A stretch of 13,739 nucleotides of DNA, taken from JBHGBB01 sp041946755 (GTDB lineage: Bacteria > UBP4 > UBA4092 > JAOAEQ01). Position numbers and translations under genes: made by a program. Positions within the stretch are counted from its first letter, which is position 1, and each line of letters starts with the position of its first letter. Below the pieces are notes generated by a model. It worked only from the letters and a program-made list of their open reading frames with translations, made no database searches and was not told where the DNA came from. Location of the stretch: positions 1 through 13,739 of the forward strand of contig JBHGBB010000101.1 in NCBI GenBank assembly GCA_041946755.1, given 5' to 3'. Below, one piece after another: positions 6,521-12,279 of the stretch.

Positions 6521-7990
6521 ATGAAAGTAGTTATCAGCTATCCTCCGTTAACCACCAAAGGACATCCTACTTTAGGACAAAATCGGCAATTCCAGTGGTT
6601 TCATCATCCGTCATATATCTATCCAATGGTACCAGCTTCAGCGGCAACGTTACTGGCGAAACAAGGTTGTGAAGTTATCTGGAATGATGCGATTGCTGAA
6701 GAATGGGAATATCCGCAGTATCTGAAGTTTATGGAAGATACCAAACCGGATTTAGTCGCAATTGAAACGAAAACTCCTACCGTTAAACAATATTGGCGAA
6801 TTATCGGTGAACTGAAAGATAAACTACCAGAAACCAAATTCGTTTTGATGGGCGACCATGTTACTGCTTTACCGGAAGAGACCATGCAGAATTCGGTGGT
6901 TGATTTCGCGATTACCGGCGGTGATTTCGATTTTCTATTGCTTTCTATAGTAGACCATCTTCGGGATAATTCCCCATTATCACCCGGAATATGGTATCGG
7001 AAGAACGGGCAGATCCTTAACACCGGCAAATTCACATTAAGCGGTAGCCTGGATGCTTTGCCGTTAATCGACCGCGATTTAACCAAATGGCAGATGTATG
7101 GCGAGAAAATATATCGGAGAACACCGTTTACTTATACCATGGCAGGCCGGGATTGTCCCTGGCATCGATGTACCTTCTGCAGTTGGACCACCACATTCCC
7201 GAATTTTAGGGTTCGGTCGGTAGAATCGGTTTTAGAAGAAATCGGAATCTTAATTGAAAAATATGGGATTCGGGAGATATTTGATGATACCGGTACATTC
7301 CCCGGCGGTGGTTGGTTAGACCGATTTTGTAATGGCATGATAGAACGAGGGTATAACCAAAAAATTCTATTCTCCTGCAACTTCAGGTTCGATTATATCA
7401 ATCCTGAACGAGCGAAATTAATGAAAAAAGCCGGATTCCGGCTAATGAAAATGGGATTGGAATCTGGAAATCAATCCACTTTAGATCGGTTGGATAAAGG
7501 GATTAAAATAGCGGATATCGAGAATGGATGCCGGATTGCTAAAGAAGCCGGATTGGAAGTGCATCTAACTATCATGGTCGGGTATCCCTGGGAAACTCGG
7601 AAAGATGCGGAAACCACCTTAGCGTTAGCGAAAAAGCTCATGATTAACGGTTGGGCAGATATGCTGCAAGCGACGGTAACTATCCCTTATCCGGGAACAC
7701 CGCTATATCAACAAGCAGTAGAAAACAATTGGTTCCGGATAGACCCGAAGGATTATGAACGGTTCGATATGACTGAACCGATATTTAAAACCCCGGATAT
7801 GACTCCTGAAGAAGTGATGGCGATCTGCGATAATATCTACAAATTGTTTTTATCTCCGAAATATGTTGCCCGATATATTGCCAGTATTAGGAGTACCGAT
7901 GATTTGAAGTTTATCGGCCGGGGAGTTCGAGCGGTACTCGGCCATCTAAAAGATTTTAAACGGCAACCGAAATCCACCACTAAATGCTAA
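6521..7990 (+). CDS. B12-binding-type radical SAM protein
   Basis: A 489-residue enzyme with an N-terminal Rossmann-like cobalamin-binding-type domain (about 1-145: MKVVISYPP, VPASAATLLAKQGCEVIWNDA, FVLMGDHVTALPEE) and a radical SAM barrel (about 200-440). The cluster-binding motif is C212-PWHR-C217-TF-C220, i.e. CX4CX2C rather than the textbook CX3CX2C. Other SAM landmarks are FDDTGTFPGGG (254-264), MGLESGNQSTLDRLDKG (311-327) and MVGYPWET (352-359). The family includes methyltransferases and ring-forming enzymes acting on lipids, peptides or cofactors. The substrate cannot be told from sequence alone. The N-terminal domain lacks a clear DxHxxG motif, so cobalamin may bind base-off without a histidine, or may not bind. 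No Shine-Dalgarno site precedes the ATG, but full-length alignment to the family fold favours this start. It stands alone, converging on pdo with only 12 bases between. Confidence 0.88.
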   Translation: MKVVISYPPLTTKGHPTLGQNRQFQWFHHPSYIYPMVPASAATLLAKQGCEVIWNDAIAEEWEYPQYLKFMEDTKPDLVAIETKTPTVKQYWRIIGELKDKLPETKFVLMGDHVTALPEETMQNSVVDFAITGGDFDFLLLSIVDHLRDNSPLSPGIWYRKNGQILNTGKFTLSGSLDALPLIDRDLTKWQMYGEKIYRRTPFTYTMAGRDCPWHRCTFCSWTTTFPNFRVRSVESVLEEIGILIEKYGIREIFDDTGTFPGGGWLDRFCNGMIERGYNQKILFSCNFRFDYINPERAKLMKKAGFRLMKMGLESGNQSTLDRLDKGIKIADIENGCRIAKEAGLEVHLTIMVGYPWETRKDAETTLALAKKLMINGWADMLQATVTIPYPGTPLYQQAVENNWFRIDPKDYERFDMTEPIFKTPDMTPEEVMAICDNIYKLFLSPKYVARYIASIRSTDDLKFIGRGVRAVLGHLKDFKRQPKSTTKC

Positions 7991-8002
7991 CCACCTGGAA
8001 TT

Positions 8003-8671
8003 TCAAGTAACCGAAGTTGGTTCCTGATTTGGTTTAATCGATTCCAATACTTTTTCGACAAACTGTTGTTCCGGCAGTGCGCCTTCAAACTCAAACGTCT
8101 CATTAATAATTATTTTAGGTACTCCCATAACCTTATATTTCTGAACGAGGGTAGGGAACTCTTGCGCTTCGATCATCGAACTAGTAATCATATCCCATTC
8201 AAACGCAAATTGGTGAGCTATATGCACCGCCATTGGACAATATGGGCAAGTTAACGTTGCAAAAACTTGGATGTTTATCGGATGTGCGATTGACCGAAGT
8301 TTCAACCTTGTTTCCGGCATGAGACCGGAATCGCGAGTTGAGACCATTAAAATAGTATCGATAAACGAAGTAAATTCATAACCTGCCGGGACGCCATAGA
8401 ATCGAATCCCATAATCTTTATCACCAACGACAGCAATCGCCGGGATTTTATCGATATGATACTGCTTAACCTTTTCCGGGTCTTTCTGGAAATCATATAT
8501 TTCTACTTTAAGTTTATCTGATTGAGCGCTGATATCTTGAATAAGCTCTCTGGTTTCTTTACAGAAGAGACATTCGATTTCTTGGCTGAACATGATTAAG
8601 GTTACCGGATTAGTTAATTTCTGGAATACTTGTTTGACTTGCTCAAGGACTTGACCTTCCAATAGTGGCAT
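8003..8671 (-). CDS. Protein disulfide oxidoreductase (tandem thioredoxin folds)
   Basis: A 222-residue cytosolic thiol-disulfide oxidoreductase made of two thioredoxin/glutaredoxin folds. Unit one has the active site C34-LF-C37 and cis-proline P77 (KIPAIA). Unit two has C142-PY-C145 (glutaredoxin-like) and cis-proline P185 (GVPKII). Both units keep their CxxC, as in the PDO proteins of Thermotoga, Aquifex and Pyrococcus. Such proteins act as the main thiol redox carrier in many thermophiles and anaerobes, reduced by a thioredoxin reductase. Here the trxB gene lies 18 bases upstream in the same operon, so it is the probable electron donor. A strong site AAGGAGG precedes the ATG by nine bases. 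Alternative reading: the N-terminal half of an AhpF, but AhpF has only one active CxxC in this region. Confidence 0.93.
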   Translation of the reverse strand: MPLLEGQVLEQVKQVFQKLTNPVTLIMFSQEIECLFCKETRELIQDISAQSDKLKVEIYDFQKDPEKVKQYHIDKIPAIAVVGDKDYGIRFYGVPAGYEFTSFIDTILMVSTRDSGLMPETRLKLRSIAHPINIQVFATLTCPYCPMAVHIAHQFAFEWDMITSSMIEAQEFPTLVQKYKVMGVPKIIINETFEFEGALPEQQFVEKVLESIKPNQEPTSVT

Positions 8672-8689
8672 AGAAATGAACCTCCTTTG

Positions 8690-9682
8690 TTAATGCTGTT
8701 GCAACAGGTATTCATAAGCGGATAATGCCGATTTCGACCCTTCACCGGCGGCAATAATGATTTGTTTATCCGGTACATTGGTTACATCACCAGCAGCAAA
8801 TAAGCCTGGAATGTTAGTATTACATTTGGCATCGACAATGATTTCTTTCCCCTGATTAAGCGCTACTAGATGAGCAACTAATTCCGAATTGGGCTCTAGT
8901 CCGATTTCGATAAATACTCCGGTAACTTTAATTTCTTTTTCAGTATTATCTTTCAAAGACTTGAGTTTTATTCCGGAAACTTCATTTACACCGTTAATTT
9001 GAGTAACGATATATTCGGGTAAAGGAGTAACCTTATCAGCATAGAGTGCTTTTTCTAAGAGCACCTTGTCTGCATGCCAGTTCGCAGTTTTATTGATTAA
9101 ATAGATATGATGAGCGGGGACTTTTAATAAATCGATTACGGCCTGCAATCCGGAATTACCTCCTCCAACCACGGCAACATCTTTATTCAGAAACAAGGGT
9201 GCATCGCAGGTAGCGCAAAATCCTACTCCATGCCCGACCAGTTCTTTTTCACCGGGAACATTTAGGAATCGGTATCTTTTTCCGGAAGCATAAATCACGG
9301 TTCTGCTTTGGTAAATGATATTTGATTCCAGAGTAATCCGGAAGATGTTATTATTTAGATCAAGTTTGGTAGCGTTGTTACCGAGAATTAGCGGTAATCC
9401 GAATTGATTAACCTGGTCGGCGAATTTGGTTGAAAGTTCCATTCCGGAAATATAGCGATACCCCAGATAATTCTCGATATCTGAGGTCCAGAGCAGCTGC
9501 CCGCCAACATCTTTACTGATCAGAAGGGTATCAATCCGTTTCCGGGCGGCATAAACCGCAGCGGTCATTCCTGCAGGACCGCCGCCTAGAATAATCAAAT
9601 CATAGAGATGGTTCGGGTCTGCCGGAACAAGTTTAACTTCTTTTTCAGGAGCTAATGGTAGATTAAGCTTTAATTCAAGCAT
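8690..9682 (-). CDS. trxB: Thioredoxin reductase-like flavoprotein
   Basis: A 330-residue FAD-dependent pyridine nucleotide-disulfide oxidoreductase. The FAD-binding GGGPAG is at 33-38, the redox-active C156-AT-C159 precedes DAPLF, a second nucleotide-binding GGGNSG is at 173-178, and the FAD-contacting FAAGDV is at 295-300. A non-conserved leader of about 25 residues precedes the first beta strand. The usual NADPH 2'-phosphate motif HRRxxxR is absent. In its place is INKTANWHADKVLLEKAL (196-213), resembling the NADH-using AhpF flavoprotein (the ADQVLQ-type segment). I infer a preference for NADH, or a reductant other than NADPH. Its likely substrate is PDO, encoded 18 bases downstream. The ferredoxin gene ends 47 bases upstream. 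No strong Shine-Dalgarno site is seen at the ATG. Confidence 0.92.
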   Translation of the reverse strand: MLELKLNLPLAPEKEVKLVPADPNHLYDLIILGGGPAGMTAAVYAARKRIDTLLISKDVGGQLLWTSDIENYLGYRYISGMELSTKFADQVNQFGLPLILGNNATKLDLNNNIFRITLESNIIYQSRTVIYASGKRYRFLNVPGEKELVGHGVGFCATCDAPLFLNKDVAVVGGGNSGLQAVIDLLKVPAHHIYLINKTANWHADKVLLEKALYADKVTPLPEYIVTQINGVNEVSGIKLKSLKDNTEKEIKVTGVFIEIGLEPNSELVAHLVALNQGKEIIVDAKCNTNIPGLFAAGDVTNVPDKQIIIAAGEGSKSALSAYEYLLQQH

Positions 9683-9729
9683 AATGAATTAGAGAACAGA
9701 TATAATTCAGGTATACTCATGGCGATAAT

Positions 9730-9975
9730 CTATTTCTTTTCATTAACTTCAATCGCAAAATCCGGACATCGAATGGCACAGAGCATACAACCGATACAAT
9801 CCTGCGGTCGGGCAGTAATCGGTTTTGCGGTAAGGTTATCGGTATCGTATACTTTAGTTGGGCAGAATGCGATACAGATCCCACACGCCTTGCACCATGA
9901 AAGATTAACTTCGATCTTGAACTCTTTTTTCTGACGTTTTGGTTTTACTTCTGGAGCGGTTTTATCATTTGGCAT
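9730..9975 (-). CDS. Two [4Fe-4S] ferredoxin, oxoacid oxidoreductase delta-subunit-like
   Basis: An 81-residue bacterial-type ferredoxin. Cluster motifs are CKACGICIAFCP and CIGCMLCAIRCP, i.e. two CxxCxxCxxxCP sets, preceded by a lysine-rich N-terminal leader (about 25 residues) and ending with FAIEV. The N-terminal INLSWCKACGICIAFCP-like opening and the length are those of the delta (KorD/VorD) subunits of 2-oxoacid:ferredoxin oxidoreductases. I chose the ATG at 9975, with GGA seven bases upstream, over an in-frame TTG at 9987. It lies between a hairpin terminator and trxB. Two jobs are possible: the missing small subunit of the vorBA enzyme encoded 2.3 kb away on the opposite strand, or an electron carrier for the TrxB/PDO pair or the polyferredoxin. 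Confidence 0.9.
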   Translation of the reverse strand: MPNDKTAPEVKPKRQKKEFKIEVNLSWCKACGICIAFCPTKVYDTDNLTAKPITARPQDCIGCMLCAIRCPDFAIEVNEKK

Positions 9976-9991
9976 AAGGTATTCCAATAAA

Positions 9992-10025
9992 AAAAGCTGA
10001 AAATAGATATTTACTTTCAGCTTTT
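9992..10025 (-). terminator. Intrinsic terminator or attenuator before the ferredoxin gene
   Basis: AAAAGCTGAAA (9992-10002) pairs with TTTCAGCTTTT (10015-10025) across a 12-base loop. On the minus strand the stem runs straight into TTTTTTT, so it would stop transcripts coming from fmdB and the DUF302 and small-protein genes. The stem is only four G-C pairs, so it may be leaky. It ends about 14 bases before the ferredoxin ATG. A TACAAT box (10031-10026) with a weak TTTAAA 16 bases upstream would start transcription inside the 5' arm of the stem, so new transcripts would lack the full hairpin. Confidence 0.65.
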
Positions 10026-10061
10026 ATTGTAGCGGAATTTGAGGAAATTTAAAACTAGTTA

Positions 10062-10208
10062 TTACTTTTTTTCCTCTTTTTCCTTGATATCTTTCGGACA
10101 ACCGCACGCGGAGTCGTTTTGTGAACTCCCTCAACCATATTTCCGGGAGAACCAAGCCCAGCCTACGAAAATCAGAATTAAGATTACTATGGTTCCAAGT
10201 GTTTCCAT
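10062..10208 (-). CDS. Candidate small membrane selenoprotein (in-frame TGA at codon 26)
   Basis: Reading from ATG 10208 gives 48 codons to TAA, with one internal TGA at codon 26 (10133-10131). Residues 4-20 form a hydrophobic helix (LGTIVILILIFVGWAWF), followed by basic SRKYG, then TGA, then GSSQNDSACGCPKD and a charged lysine/glutamate tail. The start is convincing: it opens one base after the DUF302 stop codon, with GGTGG nine bases upstream, so translation is coupled. Architecture (one N-terminal helix, short Cys-rich tail) recalls the small FeoB-associated Cys-rich membrane proteins, where a cysteine would be expected near the TGA position. A SECIS-like hairpin follows the TGA at the right distance. 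If TGA is a plain stop, the product is only 25 residues, a bare helix without cysteines. The reading as selenoprotein is inference; no selenium genes are in the window. Confidence 0.6.
10098..10117 (-). promoter_or_regulatory. Candidate bacterial SECIS hairpin
   Basis: On the minus strand ACGA-(CT bulge)-CCG closes the loop CGTG with CGG-TTGT: seven pairs including one G-T, a two-base bulge with a T, and a four-base loop with G in second place. The loop begins 22 bases after the TGA, inside the 16-37 base window of the general bacterial SECIS model. An alternative, closer stem GGAGT/ACTCC (10129-10125 with 10114-10110) competes with it and does not fit that model. Confidence 0.45.
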
Positions 10209-10209
10209 A

Positions 10210-10593
10210 TTAAGCCACCGATTTATCGATAATATTTCTTAAGATAGCTTCCAGCTCCTCGGCAAAATTATTCAATCCTTTATCCGGGAAAAATTCAATC
10301 ATCGCGGTAGGAAGCATCGTTGATATGGTGGTAATCCCCTTTTCATGCCAGATGACTATCGGGCAAGGCATCATTAACCCGATTAAGCGGTCGGCATCGA
10401 GTGCTTGCTTGGCAAATTTCACATTACAGACTTCGATAATCTTATAGGGGATAAACTCGAATCCTTTTTCAGCAAAAGTTTGCTGTACATTATGGGTATG
10501 CAGAATGCGTAATCCGTGTTCCGCGATGTTTTTCTCTAACTCAGTTACGATTTCATCGAACGATTTTGAAGTGGTTTTAGTATAATAGAACAT
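10210..10593 (-). CDS. DUF302 family protein
   Basis: A 127-residue cytosolic protein of the DUF302 (PF03625) family, whose biochemical role is not established; genes of this family often lie near sulfur- or thiol-metabolism genes. Family landmarks: an N-terminal strand-helix YYTKTTSKSFDEIVTELEKNI, IIEVCNVKFAKQAL (52-65) with C56, and the hallmark IGLMMPCPIVIWHE (71-84) with C77, ending with a helix of acidic and aliphatic residues. I preferred the ATG at 10593 to an in-frame TTG two codons earlier; the only ribosome-site-like sequence (GAGAGA) is weak. One base separates its stop codon from the start of the candidate selenoprotein gene, indicating one transcript and coupled function. fmdB lies 92 bases upstream, with a hairpin between. 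Confidence 0.9.
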   Translation of the reverse strand: MFYYTKTTSKSFDEIVTELEKNIAEHGLRILHTHNVQQTFAEKGFEFIPYKIIEVCNVKFAKQALDADRLIGLMMPCPIVIWHEKGITTISTMLPTAMIEFFPDKGLNNFAEELEAILRNIIDKSVA

Positions 10594-10651
10594 AATCAAA
10601 TAAATCTCTCGAAATTATCGACTCTCTCTCAGTAATAAATTATATAGCAGA

Positions 10652-10670
10652 ATTCAGCCTCCGGCTGAAT
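10652..10670. other. Hairpin between fmdB and the DUF302 gene
   Basis: ATTCAGCC (10652-10659) pairs with GGCTGAAT (10663-10670) across three bases (TCC on the plus strand, GGA on the minus strand). It lies 15 bases beyond the fmdB TGA on the minus strand with no T-run after it, so it is a poor terminator. It could be a dispersed three-base-loop palindrome or an mRNA stabiliser. Its geometry relative to the fmdB TGA (loop 23 bases away, G first in the loop) also fits a SECIS. Confidence 0.55.
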
Positions 10671-10685
10671 AAGCGATTACACCCT

Positions 10686-10901
10686 TCAGCCACCGCTCGG
10701 TTTACAGCTCGATTTGTTCAACGCATTCCAACCATGCCGGCTGCTTTTTATCTGATTATTAGTAGCGAAATTGGATAATATCCGCCGGGTACGTTTACTC
10801 TTACAACTCGGACATGGAATCGGTTTAAATCGATCTTGTGCAGAAACCAACTCGGTAAATGTTGCACCGCATTCGATGCAATTATATTCATATAATGGCA
10901 T
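10686..10901 (-). CDS. FmdB-family zinc-ribbon protein
   Basis: A 71-residue small protein of the FmdB/CxxC zinc-ribbon family, opening with the hallmark MPLYEYNCIECGATFTELVS and carrying two CxxC knuckles (C8-x2-C11 and C30-x2-C33) that would bind one zinc. An Arg/Lys-rich segment RRILSNF and a Ser/Asn-rich tail ending SSCKPSGG follow, also usual for the family. The cellular role is unproved; a regulatory role was once proposed for the methylotroph FmdB. AAGGAGA stands seven bases before the ATG. It heads the minus-strand redox run. The stop is TGA; reading through would add only two residues (Arg-Val) before TAA, yet a SECIS-like hairpin lies just downstream, so C-terminal selenocysteine is a remote option. 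Confidence 0.9.
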   Translation of the reverse strand: MPLYEYNCIECGATFTELVSAQDRFKPIPCPSCKSKRTRRILSNFATNNQIKSSRHGWNALNKSSCKPSGG

Positions 10902-10945
10902 AGTTATTCTCCTTTATATAAATTTAGACGCATTATCGGAAGAAA

Positions 10946-10986
10946 GGATTCATAAGATAGCAGATTAAGCATTTGTCTATGAATCC
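10946..10986. promoter_or_regulatory. Inverted repeat in the divergent fmdB/polyferredoxin spacer
   Basis: GGATTCATA (10946-10954) is matched by TATGAATCC (10978-10986), nine perfect pairs separated by 23 bases. It is the only marked structure in the spacer between the two divergent transcripts and is about midway between their start codons. It could be a paired operator site or a leader hairpin. I cannot assign clear promoters for either gene. Confidence 0.4.
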
Positions 10987-11033
10987 ATTATAAAACTTTA
11001 ACGTCTATTACTGTTCAATAAGGAGAATATTTT

Positions 11034-11690
11034 ATGCCGCCATATAAAAAGATTTTAAGCAGTAGAAGTAAAAAACAGTATCTTATGGCGATTCTTTTTA
11101 TTGGATTATTAATCGCTGCCTGGCAATATCCGGTATTAGGTTATTTTATTCCTGCATGTATGGTTTTAGGAATAGGATTCGCTCTTTTTAAAGGGCGGAA
11201 ATGGTGCGATTGGTATTGTCCTCGCGGTAGTTTCTACGATGCTATTATAAAAGAAATCAGTCCGAAGAAGAAGATTCCGATGCTGGTCAAGACTACGGCG
11301 TTTCGTATCTTCGTTCTGACTTTCTTGATGACCGTAATGGTGATTCAGATCATCATTCGCTGGCCGGACCCTATGGCTATCGGAATGTTTTTTGTGCTCT
11401 TGTTAACTATTACCACTTTTATCGGTATCATACTATCATTAATATTTCATCAGCGGACTTGGTGCAGTTTTTGTCCGATAGGTTCAATATCCAGTTGGGT
11501 AGGGAAGAGCAAGGGGAAAAACCAGCTGGATTCGGGATTATGTACCTCATGTACGCTATGTCATAAGGTCTGTCCGGTGCAGATTGAACCGTATAAATAT
11601 AAAAGTAACGGAACACAAGTGGTGAATGATGGGGATTGTCTGAAATGCGATTTATGTATTTCCGCCTGTCCGAAAAAAGCGATTACATAA
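11034..11690 (+). CDS. NapH/CcoG-like membrane polyferredoxin
   Basis: A 218-residue integral membrane iron-sulfur protein that probably passes electrons between a membrane quinol or a low-potential pool and a partner. Four hydrophobic segments lie at about residues 17-30, 34-53, 90-110 and 115-138. The first membrane pair is followed by WC58-DWY-C62-PRGS and the second by WC144-SF-C147-PIGS, the NapH-type CxxxCP/CxxCP motifs. A C-terminal ferredoxin domain holds two [4Fe-4S] sets: C170/173/176/180 (CTSCTLCHKVCP) and C202/205/208/212 (CLKCDLCISACP). AAGGAGA precedes the ATG by eight bases. It is divergent from the fmdB-DUF302 run. No reductase partner such as NapG or RnfC is adjacent, so the specific role is open. 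Confidence 0.88.
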   Translation: MPPYKKILSSRSKKQYLMAILFIGLLIAAWQYPVLGYFIPACMVLGIGFALFKGRKWCDWYCPRGSFYDAIIKEISPKKKIPMLVKTTAFRIFVLTFLMTVMVIQIIIRWPDPMAIGMFFVLLLTITTFIGIILSLIFHQRTWCSFCPIGSISSWVGKSKGKNQLDSGLCTSCTLCHKVCPVQIEPYKYKSNGTQVVNDGDCLKCDLCISACPKKAIT

Positions 11691-11774
11691 GCATTCCATA
11701 CCAAGTTTAACTTACCTGGATTGATTGATCGATTAGAAGGCAACTCGCTAACTTCAAGCATAAGTACCCGGATC

Positions 11775-11795
11775 AGATTGGCAGGCTGCCAATTT
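11775..11795 (+). terminator. Possible terminator of the polyferredoxin gene
   Basis: A nine-pair stem ATTGGCA/TGCCAAT with outer G-T and A-T pairs and the loop GGC (11784-11786), followed by TTTGATTTTA-like sequence. It lies 85 bases past the polyferredoxin stop codon on the plus strand. The T-rich tail is interrupted, so termination strength is doubtful. It may equally be one of the three-base-loop palindromes found in other spacers. Confidence 0.4.
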
Positions 11796-11861
11796 GATTT
11801 TACCTATCTATTCTCTCTACGCTATTTTGTCTTTGAATCCGTAAAATACCTGGAGTAGGAT

Positions 11862-11974
11862 ATAGGGATATCGAGTATCCCTATCTCTCTCTCCATAACA
11901 AAATCATATTCAACTTGACATTAATTCCATTATCCATCTTGAGCCTTGACGAGGGATATCGGATATCCCTCGTC
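11862..11974. repeat. Pair of near-identical GGGATATC palindromes
   Basis: Copy one (11862-11884) is a nine-pair stem around the loop TCGAG. Copy two (11948-11974) is a perfect 12-pair stem with the loop CGG. Their 19-base cores, AGGGATATCGAGTATCCCT (11864-11882) and AGGGATATCGGATATCCCT (11952-11970), differ only at two central positions. The copies are 88 bases apart with unrelated sequence between. No T-run follows either, arguing against terminators. They may be a REP-like element or twin protein-binding sites upstream of vorB. Confidence 0.65.
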
Positions 11975-12249
11975 CTCACCCCGGTATAAATACATTAGTG
12001 TACTATATCAAAAAAGAATCGGTTTGAAGAGATATATCTTAAACTACTATATTAGGAATTATAGCTAACTTAAATAATACCAAGTGGATATTAATGGTAT
12101 TGGATATAATAATGCATTTTAGATTGGTTTCTTTTGATAGCAAATTGGAATCTCGTATTGGATAAGCCAAGAGTAGAATTATTTTCCATTTGGCAAAGAA
12201 TTACAGAGGATAAAATCCTGGTTTTTATGTCTTAGATTGATAGACAGTT

Positions 12250-12279
12250 TTGACATCGGATAGCAAATAGCGCTAAGAT
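12250..12279 (+). promoter_or_regulatory. Sigma70-type promoter for vorB
   Basis: A perfect TTGACA (12250-12255), an 18-bp spacer and TAAGAT (12274-12279, four of six consensus bases). Transcription would start near 12286, giving a 30-base leader to the vorB ATG. The leader lacks a clear Shine-Dalgarno site. Confidence 0.5.

Noticed and set aside
6619..7086. Minus-strand open frame of 155 codons opposite the radical SAM gene
   Set aside because: Shadow of the radical SAM coding frame, Ser/Pro-rich translation without domain character.
7154..7180. One-codon insertion or sequencing error in the radical SAM cysteine motif
   Set aside because: The frame is intact and the CPWxxCxFC form is known in related subfamilies, so an error is not needed.
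9730..9987. Earlier TTG start for the ferredoxin gene
   Set aside because: ATG 9975 has GGA at seven bases spacing, while the TTG lies close to the terminator T-run and adds four unconserved residues.
10062..10208. Reading the small gene as a pseudogene broken by a nonsense mutation
   Set aside because: Possible, but the frame stays open and cysteine-bearing after the TGA, the start is coupled to DUF302 and a SECIS-like stem is placed correctly. Kept as the main alternative, not the preferred one.
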